Part shown: positions 32,874 through 43,773 of the stretch, piece by piece | How the letters are laid out: each line of letters starts with the position of its first letter | Position numbering within the stretch: position 1 is the first letter of the stretch | Source of the DNA: Haemophilus haemolyticus | GTDB taxonomy: Bacteria > Pseudomonadota > Gammaproteobacteria > Enterobacterales > Pasteurellaceae | DNA length: 64,000 bases | Reading direction: 5' to 3' | Assembly (NCBI RefSeq): GCF_001679045.1 | Contig: NZ_LYCK01000013.1 | Location: 291,935-355,934 of the forward strand | Position numbers and translations under genes: made by a program | The notes under the pieces: model-generated | Seen by the model: only the letters and a program-made list of their open reading frames with translations | Told to the model about the DNA's origin: nothing | Database searches by the model: none

Positions 32874-34044
32874 GCAGCCGCCTCCGCGCGGCTGTGTGTT
32901 GAAACTCTACAACAGGATTCGCTATTGCCGCCGCAGCATTGCAGCCGCCTCCGCGCGGCTGTGTGTTGAAACCACCTAAAAATGTTTCCAACACCATAAA
33001 ATTTAGGCAGCCGCCTCCGCGCGGCTGTGTGTTGAAACGGTATGCCCTAACGAATAAAAGAAATCAGGCAATAGCAGCCGCCTCCGCGCGGCTGTGTGTT
33101 GAAACTTTTGGTTATGAAACACCTGACGGAATTAATAAGGCAGCCGCCTCCGCGCGGCTGTGTGTTGAAACGATTTAGCCCTAGAAACGACTTGTCCGCA
33201 ATGTAGCAGCCGCCTCCGCGCGGCTGTGTGTTGAAACCATTAGATGCTGGCAATCCAGTAGCCGGATTAATGCAGCCGCCTCCGCGCGGCTGTGTGTTGA
33301 AACATCATAGGGATGATTTTGATCTCGATATTCGGGGGCGGCAGCCGCCTCCGCGCGGCTGTGTGTTGAAACTGAGGAACGCAATTTAGACGACAGCCAA
33401 AAACGAGGCAGCCGCCTCCGCGCGGCTGTGTGTTGAAACTCCAATAAAGGCGGAGGAAGTGCGGGTGCAAGCCTGCAGCCGCCTCCGCGCGGCTGTGTGT
33501 TGAAACATCGGATTAAGTTTTTTGCCATAACTTATGTCTCGCAGCCGCCTCCGCGCGGCTGTGTGTTGAAACCCGATGTGTGAATGATAAAAAATAAAAA
33601 TTCGTTTGCAGCCGCCTCCGCGCGGCTGTGTGTTGAAACATCTAATCGTTGCGCAAGTGAGCTGTGAGATAAGGCAGCCGCCTCCGCGCGGCTGTGTGTT
33701 GAAACAGAAAAGTCAGCGTAAAATCGCAATCTTCCGAAAAGCAGCCGCCTCCGCGCGGCTGTGTGTTGAAACATGATCTAAAATGGCGAGAAGTGGAAAG
33801 AATAGACGCAGCCGCCTCCGCGCGGCTGTGTGTTGAAACAGCTTGTTTGATGATGACACCAATCGAGCTGTTGCAGGCAGCCGCCTCCGCGCGGCTGTGT
33901 GTTGAAACGATGTCTGGCAAGAATACGGCACATTTTTTCGTATGCAGCCACCTTCGGGTGGCTGAGTATTGAAACAGCTCATACTTTCGCATACGTTGGT
34001 TGGCAAGCTCGAGCAGCCAGCTTCGGGTAGATGTGTGTTGAAAC
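32874..34044 (+). CRISPR. type I-C CRISPR array, 18 repeats, 17 spacers
   Basis: The 32-bp repeat starts GCAGCCGCC and ends GTGTTGAAAC; AGCCGC and GCGGCT pair to form its hairpin. Repeats 1-16 (32874-33908) are identical. Repeats 17 (33944-33975) and 18 (34013-34044) are diverged, partly with compensating stem changes, and a vestige lies at 34079-34108 after an eighteenth 34-nt spacer-like gap. Spacers are 34-37 nt, mostly 34 or 35. By eye I found no spacer identical to the prophage or other sequence in this window. Repeat type fits the I-C cas genes next to it. Confidence 0.97.
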
Positions 34045-34141
34045 GCTCACGCATTAAGCCAAGGGCAACCCTTACAACGCAGCTGTTTTAGCCAGCGTGC
34101 GTTAAAATAGTTCTGTTTTTTATTATTCAAATGTTATTTTT

Positions 34142-34170
34142 TTGTTAAATATATTTTACTTGAGTATAAT
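34142..34170 (+). promoter_or_regulatory. hugZ promoter
   Basis: TTGTTA (34142-34147), a 17-bp spacer and TATAAT (34165-34170) make a near-consensus sigma-70 promoter. The start site would be near 34177, giving a leader of about 64 nt. Confidence 0.7.
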
Positions 34171-34171
34171 G

Positions 34172-34214
34172 CTCAACATTATTCCTCACGGAAGAGAATC
34201 CGTAGAATAATGAG
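34172..34214 (+). promoter_or_regulatory. hairpin in the hugZ 5' leader
   Basis: CATTATTC/GAATAATG and the inner ACGGA/TCCGT form a two-part stem with loop AGAGAA, just after the predicted start site. The ribosome site TAAGGAATAAAA lies outside it. It could be an operator for an iron regulator or an RNA structure. Confidence 0.5.
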
Positions 34215-34240
34215 ATTAATCGTAAATATAAGGAATAAAA

Positions 34241-35002
34241 ATGGATTTCAATAGAATTATCGCTCACATGAATGATCATCACCAAGATGATATGGCTGCC
34301 CTTTGTAAAAAATTTGGTGGTGTAAATGAAATTACGGATGTGACATTAGTTAATGTAGATTTTGGTGGTTTAGATTTTAAATATAATGATGGCAAAACAT
34401 TACGCGTAGAATTTCCGCAACAAGCTGACGAAGGTTCAATTAAACAAGCGATCATCAATCTTTGTGTAGAAAATAAACCAGTTGCAAATTACGATCGTAT
34501 CAAAGCTAAAATTGATGAATTTCGTCAAGAGTTTAAAAGCTGTGTGCTTGCCACTTTAGATAAAGATGGCTCACCGATGGCATCTTATGCGCCAATTATT
34601 TCGCTTGATGGAAAATATTATATTTATATCAGTGCCATTGCAGAGCATTATGACAATTTAAAACGCAATCCGAATCAAGCGGAAGTGATGTTTTTAGAGG
34701 ATGAAAGCAAAGCGAAATCAATTATTGTACGTACTCGTTTACGTTATAAGGCAAGTGCACGTTTTATTCCTCGTGAAAATCCAATTGTTGAAAAAGTTTT
34801 AGATAAATTAGCCGAAACTATGAATGATGTGGGCGGAATTAAAACGATTCGTGAATTTACTGATTTTGATTTAGTTGAACTTACGTTTGGAACAGGCCGT
34901 TTTGTAAGAGGTTTTGGCCAAGCTTATTTGATTGATGCTAATGGGGAAATTTCTCATATTGGTGTAAAAGGCAATCCGCACGAAAAAGAAAGTGATAAAT
35001 AA
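34241..35002 (+). CDS. hugZ: HugZ-family haem utilisation protein
   Basis: The 253-aa product matches the HugZ/HutZ family (H. influenzae HI0854), split-barrel FMN-oxidase-like proteins that bind haem and help release its iron. N-terminal DUF2470-like part ([20 protein letters not shown]); split barrel with [20 protein letters not shown] and the C-terminal [12 protein letters not shown] (GxxH-like tail ...GNPHEKES). Haemophilus cannot make protoporphyrin, so haem capture is central. Own promoter and terminator flank it, so it is a single-gene unit. Confidence 0.88.
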   Translation: MDFNRIIAHMNDHHQDDMAALCKKFGGVNEITDVTLVNVDFGGLDFKYNDGKTLRVEFPQQADEGSIKQAIINLCVENKPVANYDRIKAKIDEFRQEFKSCVLATLDKDGSPMASYAPIISLDGKYYIYISAIAEHYDNLKRNPNQAEVMFLEDESKAKSIIVRTRLRYKASARFIPRENPIVEKVLDKLAETMNDVGGIKTIREFTDFDLVELTFGTGRFVRGFGQAYLIDANGEISHIGVKGNPHEKESDK

Positions 35003-35022
35003 TATTGTCTCTTAATGAAGAT

Positions 35023-35057
35023 AAAGGGTTGAGTATAAATTTATACTCAACCCTTTT
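35023..35057. terminator. bidirectional terminator between hugZ and cyuA-like
   Basis: A perfect palindrome: AAAGGGTTGAGTATAAA and its complement, flanked by A-run and T-run, between convergent genes. Confidence 0.85.
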
Positions 35058-35116
35058 GTTTACGATAAAGCCAATGAAATTGAAATTTCTTTATTTTTTA
35101 CCGCACTTTATTTTCA

Positions 35117-36421
35117 TTAAGGACAAGGTTTACTCACCATGATTTCAATAACCTGTCTGTCGATATGTTGCATACTTTTTGATGCAATAGCGCAGAGATT
35201 ATCAATAGTTCGATCAAGATCATGTTCGACAATACCTTCATTGCCAGTAACATGGGTCTCATCCATTGCCATAAGTACCGATTTATAGCCTGAAGCAACG
35301 CTGGTGGAGACTTTCATTGCACAGCTATTGGCGGCACCATCACAGATAATGCCACTAATATCGCCAATCATGCTACAGATGCTCATGCTGGCTGTTTCAA
35401 ATTTGCCTGTGAGTAAATAAGCAATACCTGCACAGCTTCCCATTGATGCTGTAGTCACAGCACAAAGTGCGGAGAGTTTTGGTAATTTACTATGAATATA
35501 AATGGCCATTAAGTGGGATAAGAAAAGTGCGCGGATTCGTGTTGCCTCACTCACCTTGAGATAATCTGCAACAACGACAACAGGCATCGTTGCCGCAATT
35601 CCTTGATTGCCCGAACCAGAATTGCTCATCGCTGGCAAAGTTGCTCCGCCCATTCTTGCATCTGATGCGGCGGTGGTTTCAATCATAATTTTGCTTAGCA
35701 AATCATCAGAAATTAAACCGCTACCCACTTGTTTTCTCAATGTGCGGCCAATATGCAACCCATAATTTTCTCGCAAACCTTCATCTGAAAGTGCCCGATT
35801 AAGGTCTGCAGCTTGACTAATAAAACGAATTTTTTCTAATTCAACCGCATTGGAAAATTCAAAAATCTCGCGTGCACTAATTTGTTTAAAAACCTCATAA
35901 GGATCGCAATGAGTACATTCATCTTCCACTTTCTGAAAAATGATTTCACCATTTTTTTCGATCAAAATAACATGGGTATGCTGATCTTGAATTGCTACTT
36001 TCACGTAATCATTATCGGCAAACAATGTTGATTCTGAATATAAAATATGTTCGGTTTGATGAATATCTACACTCACTAATTTTTGTTCAAGCATACTCTT
36101 GGCGGCAGTAACTTGCTCTGGCGTAATATGTTTTAATACTTCTAAACCGCCATCTGGATTACCGCCTAATGCGCCAATTGCCGCAGCAATGGGTAATCCC
36201 ACCATACCTGTTCCTGGCACTGCAACACCCAATCCATTTTTCATGAGATTAGGTGAGACTTTAGCTTCAATGCGTTCAGGTGTTTTGCCCAAATATTTCG
36301 CCGCTGTAGCAGATGCGAGCGCAAGAGAAATGGGTTCAGTGCAGCCTAGGGCTGGCACAACATCATGTTTAACGATGTGGAGTAATGGTTTTTCAATTTC
36401 GTTAAGTCTTTCTTGATTCAT
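35117..36421 (-). CDS. L-cysteine desulfidase/L-serine dehydratase-like protein (UPF0597)
   Basis: The 434-aa product matches UPF0597 (H. influenzae HI0855; CyuA/YhaM type), Fe-S enzymes that split cysteine to pyruvate, ammonia and sulfide. Conserved cysteines: ALGCTEPISLALA near residue 27, DECTHCDPYE, TASMGSCAGIAYLL and DGAANSCAMKVST, as expected for a 4Fe-4S site. It lies 18 bp after the cupin gene and seems to share the polA transcript. Substrate preference cannot be told from sequence. Confidence 0.85.
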   Translation of the reverse strand: MNQERLNEIEKPLLHIVKHDVVPALGCTEPISLALASATAAKYLGKTPERIEAKVSPNLMKNGLGVAVPGTGMVGLPIAAAIGALGGNPDGGLEVLKHITPEQVTAAKSMLEQKLVSVDIHQTEHILYSESTLFADNDYVKVAIQDQHTHVILIEKNGEIIFQKVEDECTHCDPYEVFKQISAREIFEFSNAVELEKIRFISQAADLNRALSDEGLRENYGLHIGRTLRKQVGSGLISDDLLSKIMIETTAASDARMGGATLPAMSNSGSGNQGIAATMPVVVVADYLKVSEATRIRALFLSHLMAIYIHSKLPKLSALCAVTTASMGSCAGIAYLLTGKFETASMSICSMIGDISGIICDGAANSCAMKVSTSVASGYKSVLMAMDETHVTGNEGIVEHDLDRTIDNLCAIASKSMQHIDRQVIEIMVSKPCP

Positions 36422-36439
36422 AAAATTCTTTTTAATTTG

Positions 36440-36754
36440 TTAAATACTGTCTTCTTTCTCTATGACTAATATACGCGCTTCACCTTGTGGATAAGCAACA
36501 TGTTCGGTACCGATACCCGCATAAAAAATATCACCTGTATGGAGCAATACGGCTTTCTCTTGATCATCTTCTTTGTAGCGCATTTCCACCGTACCATCCA
36601 TGACAGCAAAGACTTCTTCACCGTCATTGATATGCCATTTGTAAGGTTTATCTGTCCAGTGCAGACGCACCGAAATACCATTCATATTGGTAATATCGAG
36701 GGCTCCCCAAGCGCGTTCTGCCGTAAAGTGGCGACTTTTAATAACTTTATTCAT
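36440..36754 (-). CDS. small cupin-domain protein
   Basis: The 104-aa single cupin has the metal-binding strands WHINDGEEVFAVMDGTVEMR and LHTGDIFYAGIGTEHVAYPQG with two histidines and a glutamate. Such proteins are small metal-binding sensors or isomerases; the substrate is unknown. It begins 11 bp after polA and precedes the cysteine desulfidase-like gene, so the three are likely co-transcribed. A link to cysteine metabolism is inference from position. Confidence 0.8.
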   Translation of the reverse strand: MNKVIKSRHFTAERAWGALDITNMNGISVRLHWTDKPYKWHINDGEEVFAVMDGTVEMRYKEDDQEKAVLLHTGDIFYAGIGTEHVAYPQGEARILVIEKEDSI

Positions 36755-36765
36755 GATTAAATTCC

Positions 36766-39573
36766 TTAGTGCGCTTCATCCCAATTTTGTCCAACACCCA
36801 CTTCCACAATCAATGGAACAACTAATTCAGCTGCAGCTTCCATGTGTTGTTTAATTTGCTCACGGAAAAATTCAACTTTTTCTGACCGCACTTCAAACAC
36901 TAATTCATCGTGTACTTGCATAATCATTTCAATATCTGGATCGTGACGGATTACTTCATCAATTTTAATCATCGCTCGTTTAATAATATCCGCAGCCGTG
37001 CCTTGCATCGGTGCATTTATCGCTACGCGTTCTGCTCCTTTACGACGCATTGCATTGCTAGAATTAATATCAGGTAAATATAAACGGCGACCAAATAGCG
37101 TTTCCACATAGCCTTGTGCTTTCGCTTTTTCACGGATATCGGTCATAAATTGCTGTACGCCAGGGTAGCGTTGGAAATATAAATCCATGTATTTTTGTGC
37201 ATCTGGACGGGGAATACCCAGTTGGCGTGAAAGTCCAAACGCGGACATTCCATAAATTAAGCCGAAATTAATTGCTTTAGCATTGCGACGTTGCTCGCTG
37301 GTGACTTCATCTAATGATACGCCGAAGATTTCAGCTGCCGTAGAGCGATGAATATCCTTGCCTTGAGAGAAGGCGTTAATTAAGCCTTGATCGCTCGAAA
37401 GATGCGCCATAATACGTAACTCAATTTGAGAATAGTCAGCGGCGACAATAGAATAACCTTCACGCGCGATAAATGCTTGTCGAATACGACGACCTTCTTC
37501 ATTCCGAATTGGAATATTTTGTAGGTTTGGATCACTTGATGATAAGCGTCCTGTCGCCGTGACGGCTTGATGATAAGAGGTATGCACTCGGCCCGTTTGT
37601 GAATTGACCATTTGAGGCAGTTTATCCGTGTAAGTGGATTTAAGTTTACTTAAGCCACGATGTTCAACTAAAATTTTTGGTAATTCGTGGCTATAGGCTA
37701 ATTCTTCCAATACTTCTTCATTCGTTGATGGCGCACCTTTTGGCGTTTTTTGTAAAACAGGTAGTCCAAGTTTATCGAACAAAATTTCTTGTAATTGTTT
37801 GGTGGAGGCCAAATTAAATGGCTGTCCCGCTAATGCGTAAGCCTGTTCTTCAAGTGCGGTTAATCTTGCAGCAATTTCGTTAGATTGTATAAAGAGGGCA
37901 TCACTATCAATCAAAACGCCTGTACGTTCCATACGAGAAAGCACATGAAGTAATGGTAATTCCATTGTTTTATACAATTCAACAAGCATTGGTTCTTCTT
38001 GCAATTTTAACCACAGTGCTTGTTGTAATTTCATTGTCACATCAGCATCTTCTGCTGCGTATTCTGTGGCTTGTTCTAATGGAATTTGATTAAACGTAAG
38101 CTGACTTTTCCCTTTTCCTGCAATACTTTCAAATGCGATAGTTTCATGCCCTAAATAACGTTTAGCTAAATCGTCCATATTATGACGACCCGTACTATTT
38201 AGCGTATAAGAAAGCAACATCGTATCAAATTCAACACCTTGTAATTCAATGCCATGACGGGCAAAAATACTGTCATCAAATTTAATATTTTGTCCAATTT
38301 TGTGAATGTCAGGATTTTCTAAAATGGGTTTGATAGCCGCAAGTGCGGTCGATTTTTCGAGTGTTTTTGGCGCATCCAAATAATCCAATTGCAATGGTAA
38401 ATAAGCGGCTTCGCCATTTTCAAGAGAAAAAGAGATACCTACTAAATTCGCAGACATATAATCAAGACTGTCTGTTTCAGTATCGACTGCAATGAGTTTT
38501 GCTGCATTGAGTTTTTCAATCCAGCGGGTTAAATCCGCTTGAGTGAGCAAGGTTTCATATTTTGTACGATCGATTTGAATTTTAGGCGTATTTTCCACTG
38601 CACTATTTCCCACCGAATTTTGAGCTGGTGATGTCGCTTGATACTGGTTCATTTTCACTGGCTGTTCAGTGGTTTGAGTAATAGAATCAGCACCATTCAT
38701 CACTTCATTAAGCCAGCGTTTAAATTCATAACGAGCAAAATATTCAATAAGTTGATCGTTTTGGCTTTCTCCAAGAAACAATTGATCTGTTGTCACGTTA
38801 AGTTCAACATCGGTTTTGATGGTTGCTAATGTATAAGAAAGATCGGCATTGTTTTTTTCTGCCAATAATTTTTCACCTAATTTTTTCGCCCCACGAATCG
38901 GCAATTCCGCTACTTTTTCAAGATTAGCATAAATTTCAGCCATACTTCCGATGCCTTGTAGTAAACCAAGTGCAGTTTTTTCGCCCACGCCAGCAACGCC
39001 CGGAATGTTATCTGCACTATCGCCCATGAGTGCTAGATAATCAATGATGAGTTCAGGTGGAATACCGTATTTTTCAATCACACCCTCGCGATCCAATAAG
39101 CTATTATTCATGGTGTTGATGAGCATAATATTGTCATCCACCAACTGTGCCATATCTTTATCGCCAGTACTAATGAGCACTTTTTTACCCAAACGAGAGG
39201 CTTGTAGTGCGAGCGTGCCGATCACATCATCAGCTTCAACCCCTTCCACCACTAAAAGCGGAATCCCCAATGCACGAATCATATCGTGCAAAGGCTGAAT
39301 TTGTTTGCGTAAATCATCAGGCATTGGTGGGCGGTGAGATTTATATTGTTCAAACATTTCATCACGAAATGTTTTCCCTTTTGCATCAAAAACAACGGCT
39401 ATATGAGTGGGTTGTACTTGTGAGATGAGGCTTTTTAACATATTTAAAACGCCATACATCGCACCCGTTGGCTCACCTGCTGCATTGGTTAAAGGAGGAA
39501 AGGCATGAAATGCACGATATAAATAAGAAGAACCATCCACTAGCACAAGCGGATTTGTTGCAATTTGGGCCAT
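36766..39573 (-). CDS. polA: DNA polymerase I
   Basis: The 935-aa product has all three domains. The 5'-3' exonuclease ([20 protein letters not shown] at the N-terminus, [18 protein letters not shown]) removes primers. The 3'-5' proofreading domain has the intact AVDTETDSL acidic pair. The polymerase has [17 protein letters not shown] and the closing VHDELVFE. It fills gaps in lagging-strand synthesis and repair. Length matches E. coli (928). It is divergent from zapA across a 148-bp gap. Confidence 0.97.
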   Translation of the reverse strand: MAQIATNPLVLVDGSSYLYRAFHAFPPLTNAAGEPTGAMYGVLNMLKSLISQVQPTHIAVVFDAKGKTFRDEMFEQYKSHRPPMPDDLRKQIQPLHDMIRALGIPLLVVEGVEADDVIGTLALQASRLGKKVLISTGDKDMAQLVDDNIMLINTMNNSLLDREGVIEKYGIPPELIIDYLALMGDSADNIPGVAGVGEKTALGLLQGIGSMAEIYANLEKVAELPIRGAKKLGEKLLAEKNNADLSYTLATIKTDVELNVTTDQLFLGESQNDQLIEYFARYEFKRWLNEVMNGADSITQTTEQPVKMNQYQATSPAQNSVGNSAVENTPKIQIDRTKYETLLTQADLTRWIEKLNAAKLIAVDTETDSLDYMSANLVGISFSLENGEAAYLPLQLDYLDAPKTLEKSTALAAIKPILENPDIHKIGQNIKFDDSIFARHGIELQGVEFDTMLLSYTLNSTGRHNMDDLAKRYLGHETIAFESIAGKGKSQLTFNQIPLEQATEYAAEDADVTMKLQQALWLKLQEEPMLVELYKTMELPLLHVLSRMERTGVLIDSDALFIQSNEIAARLTALEEQAYALAGQPFNLASTKQLQEILFDKLGLPVLQKTPKGAPSTNEEVLEELAYSHELPKILVEHRGLSKLKSTYTDKLPQMVNSQTGRVHTSYHQAVTATGRLSSSDPNLQNIPIRNEEGRRIRQAFIAREGYSIVAADYSQIELRIMAHLSSDQGLINAFSQGKDIHRSTAAEIFGVSLDEVTSEQRRNAKAINFGLIYGMSAFGLSRQLGIPRPDAQKYMDLYFQRYPGVQQFMTDIREKAKAQGYVETLFGRRLYLPDINSSNAMRRKGAERVAINAPMQGTAADIIKRAMIKIDEVIRHDPDIEMIMQVHDELVFEVRSEKVEFFREQIKQHMEAAAELVVPLIVEVGVGQNWDEAH

Positions 39574-39721
39574 AAAAATCTCATTTTAAACTGAAAAATG
39601 CGGGCATTATAGCGTAATTTATGGTGATGAGCGAACGGCGGATTCAATGTAAAATTTGTGACTAACGTTTTTTGCTATGGCATAATATCAGCCACTCAAA
39701 TATTTAATTTAAGGAAATCAA

Positions 39722-40024
39722 ATGTCGTTAAAATTGGTCGAAATTTTAGTTTTGGGTCAGGTCTTGCGTTTAAATGTGCCCGTTGAGCAAGAGGAGTTAT
39801 TGCGCCAAGCTGCCCGTAATTTAGATATATTGGTTTCCGAAATGAAAGAAAAGACGGGCCTTATTCAGCTTGATCGTGTGCTTTCTATTGTGGCGCTTAA
39901 TTTGAGTTTTGAATTAAGCCAAGAAAAAAATAAAGCGGCTAAAATTGAAGAGGTATTGAGAACGGGTATTCAGCAATTAGATCATTCGTTAGAAAATATC
40001 CGTGTAAATAAAGAACAATATTAA
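39722..40024 (+). CDS. zapA: ZapA cell division protein
   Basis: The 100-aa ZapA binds and bundles FtsZ at the Z ring. N-terminal strand part (LVEILVLGQVLRLNVPVEQE) followed by a long dimerising coiled coil (LDRVLSIVALNLSFELSQEK). AAGGAAATCAA before ATG. It lies upstream of 6S RNA and fau, the order conserved in gammaproteobacteria. Confidence 0.92.
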   Translation: MSLKLVEILVLGQVLRLNVPVEQEELLRQAARNLDILVSEMKEKTGLIQLDRVLSIVALNLSFELSQEKNKAAKIEEVLRTGIQQLDHSLENIRVNKEQY

Positions 40025-40245
40025 ATTGGAAAGTGCGGTGGAATTGAGCTGAGATTTTTAAACTAGAAGACACAGTTAATTCGGTTCAGTAATTAAAAAA
40101 ATCACCGCTATGTTTTTTAGATAGCCCTTCCGAATATCGAGAAATACCTAAAACTAATTTGTGTTATCACACTCTTTTGTCGTTTTATAATCAACTCGTT
40201 AAAATTGACAAATAAATGCTAGTCAATACTGAGAATTTGGGCTAG

Positions 40246-40251
40246 TATAAA
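40246..40251 (+). promoter_or_regulatory. -10 element for 6S RNA
   Basis: TATAAA sits 7-12 bases before the expected 5' end of 6S RNA, with a weak -35 (GTCAAT) around 40222. A TTGACA at 40205-40210 is too far upstream for this -10. Confidence 0.45.
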
Positions 40252-40257
40252 CCCATA

Positions 40258-40459
40258 AGAATTACCTGGAGTGTTCGTCAGTAGGCTATGTCCCTGAGCC
40301 GATACTTTAAATCTTATAAATTGGTTTCCTATCGTTGGTGTGTAGGCTTAACCTTTGACTCGTTCATTGGGCTAAGAAACCTGAAAACGGTATCAACTGA
40401 TTTCCTTGAACCGTCGGGTTCAAGGACTACTGCCCGCAGCGGCACTCTGGGTCCTATCT
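40258..40459 (+). ncRNA. ssrS: 6S RNA
   Basis: 6S RNA mimics an open promoter and binds sigma-70 RNA polymerase in stationary phase. Evidence: terminal pairing of ACCTGGAGTG with CACTCTGGGT; the conserved GTCCCTGAGCCGATA on the 5' side; CTTGAACC and GGGTTCAAGG making the 3' internal hairpin; and CTGCCCGCAGCGGCACTC near the end. It lies between zapA and fau as in E. coli. The ends are good to a few bases. Confidence 0.92.
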
Positions 40460-40474
40460 TCTTCTTTCATTTCT

Positions 40475-41038
40475 ATGAATATTCAAAAACGCCAGCAAAT
40501 CCGCGCTGAAATTCGAAAAATACGCGCAAATTTAACCGCACTTCAACAGTACCAAGCTGAACAATCGGTTACTCAACAGGCATTAAATCTTATCGATCAA
40601 CGACAAGCCAAAAATATTGCATTATATTTTTCTTTTGATGGTGAAATTTCTACAAAGGCCTTAATCCAATCCCTGTGGATGCAAAATAAAAATGTGTATT
40701 TGCCTGTTTTACATCCTTTTACTAAACATCATTTATTGTTTTTACGCTATTTACCTGATACGCCAATGAAACCAAATCAGTTTGGTATTTGGGAGCCAAA
40801 GCTGAATGTTCAAAATGTTTTGCCATTAAATGAACTGGATATTTTATTTACGCCATTGGTGGCTTTTGATAAACAAGGAAATCGCCTTGGCATGGGCGGT
40901 GGATTTTATGATCGCACGTTGCAGAATTGGCAAAATAAGTCTTTTATTCCAGTTGGTTTAGCGCATCAATGTCAGCAAGTAGAAAATCTTCCCACTGAGC
41001 ATTGGGATGTGCAACTATTCGATATTTTGGTGGGTTGA
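40475..41038 (+). CDS. fau: 5-formyltetrahydrofolate cyclo-ligase
   Basis: The 187-aa enzyme converts 5-formyl-THF to 5,10-methenyl-THF with ATP, recovering folate. N-terminal MNIQKRQQIRAEIRKIRANL, the C-terminal ATP/folate site LVAFDKQGNRLGMGGGFYDR. Start 40475 is chosen because upstream frames run into 6S RNA. It is co-transcribed with 6S RNA, which is processed from the leader, as in related bacteria. Confidence 0.92.
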   Translation: MNIQKRQQIRAEIRKIRANLTALQQYQAEQSVTQQALNLIDQRQAKNIALYFSFDGEISTKALIQSLWMQNKNVYLPVLHPFTKHHLLFLRYLPDTPMKPNQFGIWEPKLNVQNVLPLNELDILFTPLVAFDKQGNRLGMGGGFYDRTLQNWQNKSFIPVGLAHQCQQVENLPTEHWDVQLFDILVG

Positions 41039-41092
41039 AACCTATCATCAAATTTTTATTGATAGATAAAATCAAAAATATTTCAATTTTTC

Positions 41093-41120
41093 TCTTGAAA
41101 TCCTTTCAAACGATCTTACT
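41093..41120 (+). promoter_or_regulatory. possible sigma-32 promoter of clpB
   Basis: CTTGAAA (41094-41100) matches the heat-shock -35. A poor -10 (CGATCTTA) follows at about 11 bp. ClpB is heat-induced in relatives, which supports the reading; the -10 match is weak. Confidence 0.35.
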
Positions 41121-41166
41121 TAATTTGGGCAAACGGCGAAAGCCAAAACCAAATTGAGGAAAATGT

Positions 41167-43737
41167 ATGAACATTGAAAAATTTACGACAAAATTCCAAG
41201 AAGCTTTAAGCGAAGCACAATCACTTGCTATCGGAAAAGATAATCAATTTATTGAACCCGTGCATTTATTGACCGCACTTTTAAATCAACAGGGCGGCTC
41301 GATTGCACCAATTTTAACTGCAAGTGGCGTAAATGTAACTTTATTGCGTAATGAGTTAAAGACTGAACTAAATAAATTGCCGCAAGTGATTGGCAATGGC
41401 GGTGATGTACAACTTTCACGCCAGCTCATTAATTTACTTAATTTATGCGATAAATTTGCACAACAAAACCAAGATAAATTTATTTCGAGCGAATTGTTTT
41501 TGCTTGCAGCTTTAGAAGAACGGGGAGCGCTCAGCGATATTTTGAAAAAGTGCGGAGCGAAAAAAGAGCAAATTTCACAAGCCATTCAGCAAATTAGAGG
41601 GGGACAAAACGTGAACGATCAAAATGCAGAAGAAAGCAGACAAGCATTAGAAAAATATACGATTGATTTAACCGCTCGTGCAGAAAGTGGCAAACTTGAT
41701 CCTGTGATTGGGCGTGATGAAGAAATTCGTCGAGCGATTCAAGTATTACAACGTCGTACCAAAAATAATCCAGTGTTAATTGGTGAACCAGGTGTAGGTA
41801 AAACCGCTATCGTGGAAGGCTTGGCACAACGTATCGTAAATGGTGAAGTACCAGAAGGTTTGAAAAATAAACGCGTACTTTCATTAGATATGGGGGCGTT
41901 GATTGCTGGTGCAAAATACCGCGGTGAATTTGAAGAACGTTTAAAAGCGGTGCTCAATGAACTTTCGAAAGAAGAAGGTCGCGTTATCCTCTTTATTGAT
42001 GAAATTCATACTATGGTCGGCGCGGGTAAAACCGATGGTGCGATGGATGCGGGTAACTTATTAAAACCAAGTTTAGCGCGCGGTGAATTACATTGCGTGG
42101 GGGCAACTACTTTAGATGAATATCGTCAATATATCGAAAAAGATGCCGCACTTGAGCGTCGTTTCCAAAAAGTCTTTGTGGACGAGCCTAGTGTAGAAGA
42201 TACCATTGCGATCTTACGTGGTTTGAAAGAACGCTATGAAATTCATCATCACGTAGATATTACTGACCCAGCAATCGTGGCAGCGGCAACGCTTTCACAC
42301 CGTTATATTTCTGATCGTCAGTTACCAGATAAAGCGATTGATTTGATCGATGAAGCTGCGTCTAGCATTCGTATGGAAATAGATTCTAAACCTGAACCGC
42401 TTGATCGTCTTGAACGTCGTATTATCCAACTAAAATTGGAACAACAGGCGTTACAAAAAGAAGAAGACGAAGCAAGTCGCAAACGTTTAGAAATGTTAGA
42501 GAAAGAATTAGCTGAAAAAGAACGTGAATATGCCGAACTTGAAGAAGTGTGGAAATCTGAAAAAGCAACGCTTTCTGGCTCTCAACATATTAAACAAGAA
42601 TTAGATACTGCAAAAACCGAACTAGAACAAGCTCGTCGCGCGGGTGACTTAGCTAAAATGTCAGAGTTGCAATATGGCCGCATCCCTGCTCTTGAAAAGC
42701 AACTTGAGCAAGCTGAAACCAGCGAAGGAAAAGAAATGACGCTTTTACGCTATCGCGTCACAGATGAAGAAATCGCAGAAGTACTTTCTAAAGCTACAGG
42801 CATCCCAGTATCAAAAATGATGGAAGGCGAGAAAGAAAAACTCTTGCGCATGGAAGATGAACTACATAGACGAGTGATTGGTCAAGAAGAAGCGGTTGAT
42901 GCGGTAGCAAACGCGATTCGTCGTAGTCGTGCCGGTCTTTCCGATCCTAATCGCCCAATTGGTTCTTTCTTGTTCCTAGGGCCAACAGGTGTAGGTAAAA
43001 CCGAGCTTTGCAAAACTTTGGCTAAATTCTTATTTGATAGTGAAGATGCGATGGTGCGTATCGATATGTCAGAGTTTATGGAAAAACACAGTGTCTCTCG
43101 CTTAGTCGGGGCACCTCCAGGCTATGTTGGTTATGAAGAAGGCGGTTATTTAACTGAAGCTGTTCGTCGTCGTCCGTATTCAGTGATCTTATTAGATGAA
43201 GTTGAAAAAGCCCATGCGGATGTGTTCAACATCTTGTTGCAAGTGTTAGATGATGGTCGTTTAACTGACGGGCAAGGTCGTACTGTGGACTTCCGTAATA
43301 CGGTGGTGATCATGACCTCTAACTTGGGTTCTGATTTAATCCAAGGCAGCAAAGACGAAAGCTATAGCGAAATGAAGGCCTTAGTGATGTCGGTTGTTAG
43401 CCAACATTTCCGTCCGGAATTCATCAATCGTATTGACGAAACAGTGGTATTCCATCCGCTTGGTAAAGAAAATATCCGTGCGATTGCAAGCATCCAATTA
43501 GAACGTTTAGCAAAACGTATGGAAACTCGTGGTTATGAATTGGTGTTTACCGACGCTTTATTAGATTTCATTGGTGAAGTGGGTTACGACCCAATTTATG
43601 GCGCACGTCCATTGAAACGTGCAATTCAACAAGAGATTGAAAACAGCTTGGCACAACAAATTCTATCTGGTGCGTTATTACCTGGTAAGGTTGTTACCAT
43701 TGATTACGCCAACGCAGAAGTTCAAGCGAGACAATAG
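41167..43737 (+). CDS. clpB: ClpB disaggregase
   Basis: The 856-aa Hsp100 chaperone resolves protein aggregates with DnaK. N-terminal Clp repeat domain (1-140); first AAA+ with GEPGVGKT and [15 protein letters not shown]; a coiled-coil middle domain (about 410-520); second AAA+ with GPTGVGKTE and [12 protein letters not shown]. Length matches E. coli (857). An internal start (GTG after residue 148) may make the short ClpB form. Confidence 0.97.
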   Translation: MNIEKFTTKFQEALSEAQSLAIGKDNQFIEPVHLLTALLNQQGGSIAPILTASGVNVTLLRNELKTELNKLPQVIGNGGDVQLSRQLINLLNLCDKFAQQNQDKFISSELFLLAALEERGALSDILKKCGAKKEQISQAIQQIRGGQNVNDQNAEESRQALEKYTIDLTARAESGKLDPVIGRDEEIRRAIQVLQRRTKNNPVLIGEPGVGKTAIVEGLAQRIVNGEVPEGLKNKRVLSLDMGALIAGAKYRGEFEERLKAVLNELSKEEGRVILFIDEIHTMVGAGKTDGAMDAGNLLKPSLARGELHCVGATTLDEYRQYIEKDAALERRFQKVFVDEPSVEDTIAILRGLKERYEIHHHVDITDPAIVAAATLSHRYISDRQLPDKAIDLIDEAASSIRMEIDSKPEPLDRLERRIIQLKLEQQALQKEEDEASRKRLEMLEKELAEKEREYAELEEVWKSEKATLSGSQHIKQELDTAKTELEQARRAGDLAKMSELQYGRIPALEKQLEQAETSEGKEMTLLRYRVTDEEIAEVLSKATGIPVSKMMEGEKEKLLRMEDELHRRVIGQEEAVDAVANAIRRSRAGLSDPNRPIGSFLFLGPTGVGKTELCKTLAKFLFDSEDAMVRIDMSEFMEKHSVSRLVGAPPGYVGYEEGGYLTEAVRRRPYSVILLDEVEKAHADVFNILLQVLDDGRLTDGQGRTVDFRNTVVIMTSNLGSDLIQGSKDESYSEMKALVMSVVSQHFRPEFINRIDETVVFHPLGKENIRAIASIQLERLAKRMETRGYELVFTDALLDFIGEVGYDPIYGARPLKRAIQQEIENSLAQQILSGALLPGKVVTIDYANAEVQARQ

Positions 43738-43744
43738 GTGTTAA

Positions 43745-43772
43745 AAAAGTGCGGTAAATTTACCGCACTTTT
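43745..43772. terminator. inverted uptake-signal pair terminating clpB and rlmB
   Basis: AAAAGTGCGGTAAA and TTTACCGCACTTTT form a perfect hairpin between convergent genes. Both arms are Haemophilus uptake signals. Confidence 0.9.
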
Positions 43773-43773
43773 C

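Noticed and set aside
32906..33943. Self-targeting spacers against the neighbouring prophage
   Set aside because: By eye no spacer matched prophage or other window sequence on either strand; a proper alignment was not possible, so this is absence of evidence only.
32939..34054. Several long open frames on both strands across the CRISPR array
   Set aside because: They are built from the repeat read in different frames; the protein-level repeats (for example TQPRGGGC) simply mirror the 32-bp DNA repeat.
40288..40509. 73-codon frame over 6S RNA, and the 23-codon N-terminal extension of fau
   Set aside because: Both lie in 6S RNA sequence; the fau family start fits ATG 40475.
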